From NCBI GenBank assembly GCA_036502625.1, contig DASXYG010000055.1:124001-188000 (forward strand): DNA of 64,000 bases, in the 5' to 3' direction. The notes beneath the pieces were generated by a model. That model was not told where the DNA came from. It saw only the letters and a program-made list of their open reading frames with translations, and did not search any database. This DNA is from DASXYG01 sp036502625. Its GTDB lineage: Bacteria > Actinomycetota > Actinomycetes > Streptosporangiales > Streptosporangiaceae. Shown here in pieces: positions 7,794 through 15,398 of this stretch. Each line of letters begins with the position of its first letter. Position 1 is the first letter of the stretch. The position numbers and the translations under genes are program-made.

Positions 7794-8707
7794 CGCCGCC
7801 CTGGCACCGTACGGGCCCCGAGCAGTTCCCCGGCGTCCCCGCGTGGGGGATGCCGACCTCGCAGGAGCCGCCGCAGGACCTGCCCGCTGTCCGCCTCGCG
7901 GAGGCGACGGCCGAATGGGCGTGGGGCGGCGCCGACGGCGCCGGGATCCGGGTCTGCGTCGTCGACAGCGGGATCGACGGCGACCACCCGCTCGTGGCGC
8001 CGGTGGACGAGGCGATGACCGTCGTCCTCGACGACCGCGCGAACCCGGGCGTCGTGCCGGCCGACGCGGTGGACACCGCGGGGCACGGCACCGCGTGCGC
8101 GAGCATCGTCCGGTCCATGGCGCCCAAGGCGTCGCTGTCGTCGATGCGCGTGCTGACCGATGCGACCGGCGGCACCGGGCAGGCGCTGCTCGCCGGCGTG
8201 GAGTGGGCGATCGACGCGGGCTTCGACGTCGTCAACCTGAGCGTCTCCACGACGAGACCGGAGCTCGCCCCGACGCTGCACGACCTCGCCGACCGTGCCT
8301 ACTTCCGGCGGTGCGTCCTGGTGGTGTCGGCGCACAACATGCCGGTCCGCAGCTTCCCGTGGACGTTCTCCTCGGTCTTCTCGGTCGCCAGCCACGACCA
8401 GCACGACCCGTTCCTGCACTACTACAACCCGTCGCCGCCCGTGGAGTTCTACGCCAACGGCGTCCGCGTGCCGGTCGCCTGGCCGGGCGGCGGGCAGATC
8501 CGCAGCTCCGGCAACAGCTTCGCCGCCCCGCACATCACCGGGCTGTGCGCGCTGATCCTCAGCAAGCACCGCTGGCTCACGCCGTTCCAGCTCAAGTCCG
8601 TGCTCTACCAAACCGCCCGCAACGTCGTCACCGATGAGGTCCGCCATGCCGCTGCAGAACTACTCGCTACCGGAAACCCGCCCGGGCCAGGACGCGCTGC
8701 TCACTGA
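7790..8707 (+). CDS. Subtilisin-like (S8) serine protease, cytoplasmic
   Basis: ATG 7790 overlaps the cyclase stop (ATGA). This 305-aa protein has the S8 triad: Asp ~58 in CVVDSGIDGDHP, His ~98 in TAGHGTACASI and Ser ~242 in SSGNSFAAPHITG, with Asn ~182 in VVSAHNMP as the oxyanion residue. No signal peptide or propeptide is visible, so it probably acts inside the cell. In cyanobactin clusters an S8 protease (PatA) removes the leader, and the same job is the likely one here. Confidence 0.85.
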   Translation: MTPPWHRTGPEQFPGVPAWGMPTSQEPPQDLPAVRLAEATAEWAWGGADGAGIRVCVVDSGIDGDHPLVAPVDEAMTVVLDDRANPGVVPADAVDTAGHGTACASIVRSMAPKASLSSMRVLTDATGGTGQALLAGVEWAIDAGFDVVNLSVSTTRPELAPTLHDLADRAYFRRCVLVVSAHNMPVRSFPWTFSSVFSVASHDQHDPFLHYYNPSPPVEFYANGVRVPVAWPGGGQIRSSGNSFAAPHITGLCALILSKHRWLTPFQLKSVLYQTARNVVTDEVRHAAAELLATGNPPGPGRAAH

Positions 8708-9296
8708 ACGGCAGTTCCTGCAGTCGGTCGTGGAGATCGCGCGCAACGTCTGCGACGCGGCCGCGGCGTCGATCTTCCTGATCGACGCCGGCTCCGGTGA
8801 CCTCGTCTTCGAGGCGGTCGCCGGCGAGGGCGGCGCGCACCTGCCCGGGACCAGGTTCCCCGGGGGCACCGGCATCGCCGGCTGGGTCGCGGCGAGCGGC
8901 GAGCCCATGTACGTCGGCGACCTGTCCAACAGCACCCAGTTCGCCAGGGACGCGGCCGTCTCGACCGGCTACGTACCGGAGAAGCTGATGGCCGCGCCGC
9001 TGATCCGCGGCGTGACCTGCATCGGGGTGGTCGAGGTCCTCGACCCGTCGCCCAACCCGCGCGGCGAGCTGTCCGATCTCGACCTGCTCGGGCTCGTCGC
9101 GATCCAGGCCGCGATCGGCCTGGAGATGCTGATCAGCGCCCAGCGCGCGCACGAGGCCGGCCTGGCCGGCGACGTGGACCCGCTGCGGCAGATCCGGGAT
9201 CTCCTGACGACGGCGGACCCGGCCGACGCGGCGCTGGCGACGACCCTGCTGGAGGCCGCCGCCGAGGTCCTCACCGGCGGACGGCGGGGCGCGTGA
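8646..9296 (+). CDS. GAF-domain sensor protein without output domain
   Basis: This ~216-aa protein overlaps the protease gene by 62 bp. ATG 8646 follows GATGAGGT; ATG 8634 is in frame but less well placed. Residues ~20-170 form one GAF domain (ICDAAAASIFLIDAGSGDL-like opening, FPGGTGIAGWVAASGEP, APLIRGVTCIGVVEVLDP). No kinase, DNA-binding or phosphodiesterase domain follows. GAF domains bind small ligands including cyclic nucleotides. The cyclase encoded two genes upstream makes cAMP/cGMP binding an attractive but unproven idea. The C-terminal ~45 residues are helical and may mediate partner binding. Confidence 0.8.
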   Translation: MPLQNYSLPETRPGQDALLTERQFLQSVVEIARNVCDAAAASIFLIDAGSGDLVFEAVAGEGGAHLPGTRFPGGTGIAGWVAASGEPMYVGDLSNSTQFARDAAVSTGYVPEKLMAAPLIRGVTCIGVVEVLDPSPNPRGELSDLDLLGLVAIQAAIGLEMLISAQRAHEAGLAGDVDPLRQIRDLLTTADPADAALATTLLEAAAEVLTGGRRGA

Positions 9297-10264
9297 CCGC
9301 CGCCGACGGATGCGTGGTCTTCTTCACGCGGACCGCCGACGCGGAGGTGTCCGAGCTGGCGCGGCTCCTCACGCTGCTCGGCGTCCCCGTACGGCGGATC
9401 GACGCGGACGCCCTCGGACCGGTCCAGGTCGACCCGGCCGCCCGCGCGGCCGTCCGGGTCGGCGGCCGCGTCCTCCGGCCCACCGTGAGCTGGACCCGCA
9501 GGTTCTGGCCGTCGGCGATGCCCCCCGGCCGCGCCCCGGCCGACGTGCTGTACCGCGACACCTGGCTCGCCCTCGGCCATCAGCTCGCCGGGTCGGCCCC
9601 CGTCGCGCTCCCTGGCCCCCGCCTCGGCCTCCTCGACCAGCTCACGGACGCCGCCGCGAGCGGTGTGCGCGTCCCGGCGACGGTCGTGGGCACCGACCTC
9701 GCCGCGGCGGCCGCCCGGCTGCCCGGCGACCGGCTGGTCGTCAAGGTCGTCGGCGCGCACTTCGTCGAGACGGAGCCGGGCGTGCTGCACGGCTTCCTCC
9801 CGCGGATCCTCCCCCGCGCCGAGGTCGCCCGGCCCGGCGCGGCGTCGCGGATCCCGCTCGTCGTCCAGGAGTACGTGCCGCACGAGGCCGAGTACCGCGT
9901 GTACGCCGCCGGCGGTGCGCTGGTCGCCTTCCGGGTGCGCAAGCCGTCGCCCGACGCGATCTGGCGGGACCCGGACGCGGTCGAGGTCCGTCCGGTGGAC
10001 GCGCCGGAACGCGTGGCCCGCGCCGTCCGCGGGCTCGCCGCGCGCTGGGGCCTCGGCTACGGCGCGTTCGACATGCTGGCGACCGAATCGGGACCGGTGT
10101 TCCTCGAGGTGAACCACGACGGCGACTGGCGGTGGTACGAGCGCAGGGCCGGGGTGCGGTCGGTCAGCCGCACCCTCGCGCTCCTGCTCCGCGACCGCCA
10201 CGCCGCCTCCGACGGAGCGGTCGCCCGGCCGCGCCACGGCCTGCTCGCCCTGATGACGGGGTGA
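9293..10264 (+). CDS. ATP-grasp peptide ligase, MvdD/TgmB-like
   Basis: GTG 9293 overlaps the preceding stop. At 323 aa it has the usual length of the RiPP ATP-grasp maturases. Seen motifs are LVVKVVGAHFVETEPG (phosphate/ATP contact), VVQEYVPHEAEYRVYAAGG and the terminal VFLEVNHDGDWRWYE, whose ExN plus aromatic tail is typical of MvdD, TgmB and RimK-like ligases. These form side-chain ester or amide links (graspetides) or add amino acids to peptide ends. The EVEAQETK stretch of the precursors offers Glu, Thr and Lys partners, but the actual substrate is unknown. Confidence 0.8.
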   Translation: MTAADGCVVFFTRTADAEVSELARLLTLLGVPVRRIDADALGPVQVDPAARAAVRVGGRVLRPTVSWTRRFWPSAMPPGRAPADVLYRDTWLALGHQLAGSAPVALPGPRLGLLDQLTDAAASGVRVPATVVGTDLAAAAARLPGDRLVVKVVGAHFVETEPGVLHGFLPRILPRAEVARPGAASRIPLVVQEYVPHEAEYRVYAAGGALVAFRVRKPSPDAIWRDPDAVEVRPVDAPERVARAVRGLAARWGLGYGAFDMLATESGPVFLEVNHDGDWRWYERRAGVRSVSRTLALLLRDRHAASDGAVARPRHGLLALMTG

Positions 10265-11571
10265 TCGCGGTGGCCGGGGAGACGTTCACGACGCCGGAGC
10301 CGTCCGCGCTGCTCGACCTGGCCGGTCCGTACGGCGCGGTCGGCCCGCCGCAGCGGGTCAACACGCACGGCTGGATGCCGAGGGAATGCGCGATGTACAC
10401 GGCCGCCACGGGGAACCCGTCGGCGGTGACCGGGCCGTACCGCGCCGACGCCCGCTCCGGCTACGGGACGGGCCGCGCGTACGGCGATCCCGGCCGCGCG
10501 CGGCTGCTCGCGGTGGCCGAGGCGATGGAGCGCTACGCGGGGCTCATGAACCCCGCGCACGGCCTGGTCACGGCGTCGGCCGCCGACCTCGGAGGCGACG
10601 CGCTCGACCTCGGCCGGATCGCCCGGTGCTCGGCCCGGGAGCTGAACCGGCCGGGCTGCCCGGTCCACGACGCCGACCCGGCCCGGCCGATCCGCTGGAC
10701 CGAGGCCGTCGACATGCACACGGGCGGCACCGTGTTCGTCCCGGCCGTGCTGACGTTCCTCCGCTTCCCCGAGCTGGACGCGGAGGACTTCTGGATCCCC
10801 ATCTCCACCGGCTGCGCCGTCCACCGGACCGTCGCGGCGGCGGCGGTCAACGCGATCCTCGAGCTGATCGAACGGGACGCGGTCGCGCTGACCTGGCTGC
10901 TGCGGCGGCCGCTCCCCCGGCTGGCCGACGCGTGCCTGTCCGCCGCCGCGCGCGCGATCGTCGGCTGGTGCGCCGACCACGGGATCGCGTCGTTCCTGTA
11001 CGACGCCACGACCGACGTCGGCGTGCCGGTCGTGTACTGCCTGCAGACCACCGAGAACGCGCCGCGCACGGCACAGCTCGTCGGCGCGGCCTGCGGATTC
11101 GACGTCGCCGCGCTGACCGGGCACGCCCTCATGGAGACCATGGGCCTCCGGCCGGGGATCGCGTACCGCCGCGCGCCGCGCCGCTACGCCGACTACCGGT
11201 CGGTGGACGACGGCGCGACCGTGATGGCGGCCCGGGCACGCAGGAAGGCGTTCGGCTTCCTGGACTCCGGCCTCCCGGCGTCCCGCCCGGCGGCCCCCGA
11301 CCCCGGCACGGACGAGCGGCGGCTGGGGTTCCTGCTGCGGCGCCTGGCCGCGCTGGGCATGACGGCCCTTCTCGTGGACCTGACGACCCGCGAGCTCCGC
11401 GACAGCGGGCACGTCGCCGTCCGCGTGATCGTCCCCGAGCTGCAGCCGATGTCGGCCCGGCCGCTGGTGCAGTTCCGCGCCCACCCCCGGCTCCGTACGG
11501 CGTCCGAGCGAATGGGCCGGACGCCGCCGGCCGAACGCGATCTCAACCCCTATCCGCAACCGATGGCGTGA
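10261..11571 (+). CDS. YcaO-domain protein (peptide backbone cyclodehydratase or thioamide enzyme)
   Basis: GTG 10261 overlaps the ATP-grasp stop (GTGA); GTG 10270 is an alternative. This 436-aa protein shows the YcaO ATP site: RSGYGTGRAYGDPGRARL followed by AVAEAMERYAG and NAILELIERDAV (two E-x-x-x-E-R elements). It ends in NPYPQPMA, similar to the proline-rich tail of azoline-forming YcaO proteins. YcaO enzymes phosphorylate a backbone amide so that Cys/Ser/Thr (azoline) or sulfide (thioamide) can attack. An E1-like partner is encoded immediately downstream, which favours the azoline type. The substrate cysteines in NNCLC would compete with the decarboxylase for the same residues. Confidence 0.88.
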   Translation: MIAVAGETFTTPEPSALLDLAGPYGAVGPPQRVNTHGWMPRECAMYTAATGNPSAVTGPYRADARSGYGTGRAYGDPGRARLLAVAEAMERYAGLMNPAHGLVTASAADLGGDALDLGRIARCSARELNRPGCPVHDADPARPIRWTEAVDMHTGGTVFVPAVLTFLRFPELDAEDFWIPISTGCAVHRTVAAAAVNAILELIERDAVALTWLLRRPLPRLADACLSAAARAIVGWCADHGIASFLYDATTDVGVPVVYCLQTTENAPRTAQLVGAACGFDVAALTGHALMETMGLRPGIAYRRAPRRYADYRSVDDGATVMAARARRKAFGFLDSGLPASRPAAPDPGTDERRLGFLLRRLAALGMTALLVDLTTRELRDSGHVAVRVIVPELQPMSARPLVQFRAHPRLRTASERMGRTPPAERDLNPYPQPMA

Positions 11572-11576
11572 GGCAG

Positions 11577-12107
11577 ATGGGCGACGGGACGGTGGCGGGC
11601 GTGCGGATCGTGGCCGACGGCGAGTTCGGGGAATGCGTCGCCGGGCACCTGCGCGCGCTTCTCGCATCGGGCGCGGCGCCGGCGTCCGGCCGGATCCGCG
11701 TGCGGGCCTCGTGGCGGGACGTGCCCGCCGAGTTCGCCGCGTTCGGCGCCGCGACGGGTTCCGCGCCGTGGCTGCCGATCGCCCTTGGCCACCCGTACAT
11801 CAGGGTCGGCCCGCTGTTCGTCACCGGCCGCGCCCCCTGCCCGGCCTGCTACGCCACCAGGGTCCGCCAGCACGGGAATCCGGTCGACGAGGAGGTCGGG
11901 CGGCGGCTCGCGGACGACCCGCGTCTCGGCGTGCGGGGGTTCCTGCCGCACCAGTCGATGATCGCCGCCGGGCTGGCCGTGGACCTGATGCGCGATGAGG
12001 AGGCGGGGCGGGTGGCCGTGGTCGACTGCCGTACGGACGAGGTGGCGTCGTGGCACCTGGTGCCGGCGGAGGCGTGCCCCGGATGCGGCCCCGGGGCGCG
12101 CCGATGA
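11577..12107 (+). CDS. Short E1/ThiF-like leader-binding partner of YcaO
   Basis: The frame starts at ATG 11577, 5 nt after the YcaO stop; 176 aa. It has two zinc-type pairs, CPACYATRV (~89) and CPGCG near the C-terminus, arranged like the structural zinc tetrad at the end of TOMM ocin-ThiF-like proteins. The stretch PWLPIALGHPYIRVGPLFV precedes the first pair, as in that family. Family members usually exceed 300 aa and carry an N-terminal RRE and a Rossmann core. Here only the C-terminal half is present, and the missing RRE-like part seems to be encoded in the next gene. ATP binding is not evident. Confidence 0.65.
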   Translation: MGDGTVAGVRIVADGEFGECVAGHLRALLASGAAPASGRIRVRASWRDVPAEFAAFGAATGSAPWLPIALGHPYIRVGPLFVTGRAPCPACYATRVRQHGNPVDEEVGRRLADDPRLGVRGFLPHQSMIAAGLAVDLMRDEEAGRVAVVDCRTDEVASWHLVPAEACPGCGPGARR

Positions 12108-13513
12108 CCGCCTGCCCGCGCCCCAGGGAGGGGCTCGCCTTCGTGCCGACCGCCGACGGCTACGTCGTCGACGGCGGGCCCCGGCGCGAGCACCTCACCG
12201 GCCGGCTCGCCCGCGAGGCGCTGCCCGTGCTGTTCCGCCTGCTGGACGGCGCCAGGACCGTCGAGCAGCTCGAGGAGGCGCTCGGCGCGCCCGTACGCCC
12301 GATCGTGGACCTGCTGGTCCAGCGCGATCTCGTCCGGTTCCCCGCCGAGCCGGATCCCGACCCGGTCCGGGTCTTCCTGCAGCGCACCCTCCCGGCCCCC
12401 ATGGCGGACGGCGTCCTGCGGCGCCTTCACGCCGCGCGGGTCACCGTCACCGGCGACCCCGTGACGGCCGAGCCGCTGGCCCGGGTGCTCCGCCAGTCCG
12501 GCGTCGGAACCGTCGGCGCTGCCGGCGGGCCGGCGGACCTGGCCATCGCCGTACCGGACGGCGCCGGGACGCACCCGGCCGTCGCCGCGGGCACCGCCGC
12601 CGGGACCGCGCTGCGGCGCCTCGGCGGCTTCCCGGACGCCCCGCTCCCCCAGGCGGCGCCCGCGAAGCGCTACCTGACCGAACGCCGCCTGCCGCTGCGC
12701 CGGAGCCCGCATCCGCTCGTCCGCACGATGGCGTGGATCCTCGCCGGTCAGCGGGGCGTGCCCGCGGCGGGGCCGGACGGCGCGGTGCGCACGTACCTGC
12801 TGGGCGACCTCACCGGGAAGGGGTGCCGGGCGTACGCCGTCGACCCCGCCGGGGGCGCCCTGGTCGAGCTGCCCGGCGCGGCGAGGCCGGACGGCGCGGA
12901 CGTCACGCTGGTCGTGACCGGGGACCGCTCCTGGATTACGGACGCGCTCCGCGAGAAGGGCGGGCGGCTGCTGCTCGGCGACACCGGCCTGCTGGTCGCG
13001 CGGCTCGCCGACGACGCCCGGTCCGCCGGCTGGGCCGCCCGGATGCGCGCGCCGGACGGCCTGGCCGAACCGCTCGACCTCGACCCGGAGCGCGAACGCG
13101 TGACCGCCGTCCTCGGCCTCACGCGGGTGCGCCGGGTCGCCCGGCCGGTCCGGCGCGGGCGGCGCCCGGCCGCCGGGGGCGATCCGCGAAGGCTCGCGGA
13201 CCAGAGTCTGACCAGGGCCGACGAGGTGTGCGGCCCGGGGCGCCTCCGGTACGCGTTCCGTCCCCGCGACGCGGTCGGCGACTACCTGACGGACCGCGGG
13301 GTGCGCGCCGCGGACGTGCTGGTCTTCACCGCCGGACCGGATCCCCGCCTCGTGGCCAAGGCCGCGGTGGCGGCGGGCACGGTGCGCCTCCTGGCCGCCG
13401 AAGCGGGGATCGCCTGCGGGCTCCTGCCGGGCCTCGGCGACCACGACCCCGGTGTGCTCTACGGCTGCGCCCTGGGACGCCCCGGTGAAATTCCGGCCGC
13501 CATTATCCGGTGA
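12104..13513 (+). CDS. RRE-like plus SagB/nitroreductase-like protein
   Basis: ATG 12104 overlaps the previous stop (ATGA); 469 aa. Residues ~15-80 (GYVVDGGPRREHLTGRLARE, then LLDGARTVEQLEEAL) resemble a winged-helix RRE. Residues ~115-165 (VTVTGDPVTAEPLARVLRQ, then DLAIAVPDG) look like a worn Rossmann/E1 segment. The rest resembles one or two degenerate SagB/McbC nitroreductase domains (KRYLTERRLPLRRSPHPLV; late LLAAEAGIACGLLPGLGD). In TOMM clusters the FMN dehydrogenase turns azolines into azoles. FMN-contacting residues are not clearly kept, so it may be a scaffold. Together with the short partner upstream it suggests a re-divided E1/RRE/dehydrogenase complex. Confidence 0.55.
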   Translation: MTACPRPREGLAFVPTADGYVVDGGPRREHLTGRLAREALPVLFRLLDGARTVEQLEEALGAPVRPIVDLLVQRDLVRFPAEPDPDPVRVFLQRTLPAPMADGVLRRLHAARVTVTGDPVTAEPLARVLRQSGVGTVGAAGGPADLAIAVPDGAGTHPAVAAGTAAGTALRRLGGFPDAPLPQAAPAKRYLTERRLPLRRSPHPLVRTMAWILAGQRGVPAAGPDGAVRTYLLGDLTGKGCRAYAVDPAGGALVELPGAARPDGADVTLVVTGDRSWITDALREKGGRLLLGDTGLLVARLADDARSAGWAARMRAPDGLAEPLDLDPERERVTAVLGLTRVRRVARPVRRGRRPAAGGDPRRLADQSLTRADEVCGPGRLRYAFRPRDAVGDYLTDRGVRAADVLVFTAGPDPRLVAKAAVAAGTVRLLAAEAGIACGLLPGLGDHDPGVLYGCALGRPGEIPAAIIR

Positions 13514-13523
13514 AAGGGGAGAT

Positions 13524-14432
13524 ATGGGCGACGGCATGGAACGCGTCCTGTCGAAGGCCATGTCCTGGGTCGAGGACAACCTCGGCACCTTCGTCCCCCG
13601 GGCGGAGTCCTGGACGGCCGGTCCGCTCGTCCGGAACCTGGGTCCGCTGCTCGACCTCGCGATCACCTGCCACCTGCTGCGCCGCCGCGAGGTCCCCGTC
13701 CTGGTGCCGGCGGACAAGATCCTCGACGGGGTCGCCGAGCTGTTCCTCGCGGAGTCGTACCAGCGCGCGTTCCTCGGCATCGCCGAGCGCTTCCCGTACT
13801 ACCTGTGGCTGCTCGCCATTCTCGGCGACAGCGGGCGGCTGCCCGACCCGCGGCTGACGACGACCGCGCAGGCCCTCGTCGACCGCGGCTACGGCACGGT
13901 CGCCGACCTCGACCGGCCCGCCCACAAGCAACTGGAACTGCGCTACATCCTCGACCTCGGCGGGTTCGCCAGCCCGCTGCCGTCGATGCGCGAGCTGCGC
14001 CGCCGCAATCCGATCGAAACGCTGACCGACCCCGTACCGGTGGCCGAACCCGACGTGTACGCGCTCACCCATGCCATCTTCTTCGCCAGCGACTTCGCCA
14101 CCGAGCCGATCCCGGACCTGACCCCGCAGGGGAACGCGGCGGTCAACGCCCTCCTGGGCGTGCACGCCGTCTCGGGATACCGCGATCTCGCCGCGGAGCT
14201 GATCCTCTGCCGGCGGGCGCTCGGCCGGCCGGAGAACGACCTCGATCGGCTGGGCCGCGCGTGCCTGGCCCGGGCCCAGCTCGCGAGCGGTGCGGTACCG
14301 GGGCCGCGGTTCGACGCCGCCGAGGCCGCCGCCCTGCCGCCGGGCGACCGGGACGCGTACGCGTTCGACCGCTGCTACCACACGACGCTGGCCACGATCG
14401 TGTGCGCGGGCGCGGACTGGCCCCTACGCTGA
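13524..14432 (+). CDS. Uncharacterised RiPP-operon protein with THAIFFASDF motif
   Basis: ATG 13524 lies 8 nt after AAAGGGGAG and 10 nt after the previous stop, so it is the last gene of the operon. The 302-aa protein is soluble and mostly helical, with RYILDLGGFASPLPSMREL (~138) and YALTHAIFFASDFATEPIP (~173) as its most distinctive parts. I recall similar actinobacterial proteins under a DUF6895-like name, but I am not sure. No catalytic motif or membrane segment is visible. Its position suggests a structural or accessory role in peptide maturation. It overlaps the convergent ParB-like gene by 9 bp. Confidence 0.7.
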   Translation: MGDGMERVLSKAMSWVEDNLGTFVPRAESWTAGPLVRNLGPLLDLAITCHLLRRREVPVLVPADKILDGVAELFLAESYQRAFLGIAERFPYYLWLLAILGDSGRLPDPRLTTTAQALVDRGYGTVADLDRPAHKQLELRYILDLGGFASPLPSMRELRRRNPIETLTDPVPVAEPDVYALTHAIFFASDFATEPIPDLTPQGNAAVNALLGVHAVSGYRDLAAELILCRRALGRPENDLDRLGRACLARAQLASGAVPGPRFDAAEAAALPPGDRDAYAFDRCYHTTLATIVCAGADWPLR

Positions 14433-15290
14433 CTCCGCCGGCGGCGACGCGCGCCGCGAACCGCCGCCCGCCGTGCCCGGGGAGATGTCCGGCACGATCA
14501 TCGCCTGCCGCAGGAACGCGGAGATGATGCGGGCGCCCGCCCGGTCCTGGGTGAGGTTCTTCGAGCCCGCCCACGCCCGGAGCAGTTGGACGTCGGAGAT
14601 GCTCAGCGTCACGATGATCTGCTTCACCGACCCCGGCCGGTGCGCGTTCTCCGCGGCCTCCCCGTCGACCGTGTTCGACTTGAGGTAGTCCGACTGCTGC
14701 GCGTTCGACATGCCGGCCATCGCCGCCGCGAGCCGGCGCAGGTGCGCGTCGTCCACGCTCGCCGTGCCGCAGTGGTCCTCTATTCGCAGCGCCGTGCCCA
14801 GATCGATGTCGCCCTTCTTGACGAACTCCTTCAGCGTGGACCTCAGCCGGTCGAACTTCACATATCTGCGCACCCGGCCGTACGGGAGCCCGAATTTCTC
14901 CGCGACCGCCTTGATCGAGCCGTACTTGTTGTACAGCTTGGTGCAGGCGTCGATGAGGTCCAGGGTGTTCAGATTGCGGCGGATGAGGTTCTCGCTGATC
15001 GAAAGGGCGCTGGCCATATCGCGGTCCGGAGGGTCCTCGATGATCGCGGCGGAGATCTCCGCGGCGCCGAGCCGCCGCATCGCGATCCAGCGCCGCTGAC
15101 CGGCCAGGATCTCGAAGAATCCCGCGCGATCTTCGGCCGGGGTGATGATGATGGGTTCCAGTTGGCCGTGGGCGCGAATGCTGTCCACCAGCTCGCTGAT
15201 ATCCTGCTCGACATCACGGGTCCGGGCCTGTTGCGCGCCGATTACCAGCCTGTCGATCCGGATGTTCTCGACTCGGTGGAAGAGCGCCAA
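14424..15290 (-). CDS. Solitary ParB/Spo0J-like DNA-binding protein, probable regulator
   Basis: The 288-aa frame is taken from TTG 15290, 4 nt after GGAGG, because the ParB domain begins right there (ENIRIDRLVIGAQQARTRDV). The open frame extends upstream but without a ribosome site. The N-terminal domain has the CTP/nuclease-fold elements GQLEPIIITP and EILAGQRRWIAMRRLG; then comes a helix-turn-helix (KAVAEKFGLPYGRVRRYVKF). There is no partner ParA and no parS-like site was noticed, so chromosome partition is unlikely. ParB-like regulators occur in actinomycete biosynthetic clusters. It sits at the end of the RiPP operon and its promoter carries SARP-type repeats. Confidence 0.75.
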   Translation of the reverse strand: MALFHRVENIRIDRLVIGAQQARTRDVEQDISELVDSIRAHGQLEPIIITPAEDRAGFFEILAGQRRWIAMRRLGAAEISAAIIEDPPDRDMASALSISENLIRRNLNTLDLIDACTKLYNKYGSIKAVAEKFGLPYGRVRRYVKFDRLRSTLKEFVKKGDIDLGTALRIEDHCGTASVDDAHLRRLAAAMAGMSNAQQSDYLKSNTVDGEAAENAHRPGSVKQIIVTLSISDVQLLRAWAGSKNLTQDRAGARIISAFLRQAMIVPDISPGTAGGGSRRASPPAESA

Positions 15291-15355
15291 TTTACCTCCC
15301 ACCACGACGTGCCGAATCCCCAGCGGATGCAATTCATGCGGCAAACCTCGGCGCC

Positions 15356-15398
15356 ACAATAGCGACCGTTGCTTACGCCGTACTTACACCGCACTTAC
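15356..15398 (-). promoter_or_regulatory. SARP-type promoter: three 11-bp direct repeats before a -10 box
   Basis: On the minus strand GTAAGTG, GTAAGTA and GTAAGCA follow each other at exactly 11-bp period (4-nt gaps), and the last heptamer is 8 nt before TATTGT (15361-15356). Three heptamers at 11-bp period ending 8 bp before the -10 box is the layout known for SARP activators such as ActII-ORF4 and AfsR. It drives the ParB-like gene. A SARP is encoded at 48128 in this window, but whether it acts here is unknown. The repeats overlap the stop codon of the TetR gene. Confidence 0.55.

Noticed and set aside
14424..15290. ParB-like gene as a chromosome or plasmid partition system
   Set aside because: There is no ParA gene, no parS-like 16-bp inverted repeat was noticed nearby and the context is biosynthetic.
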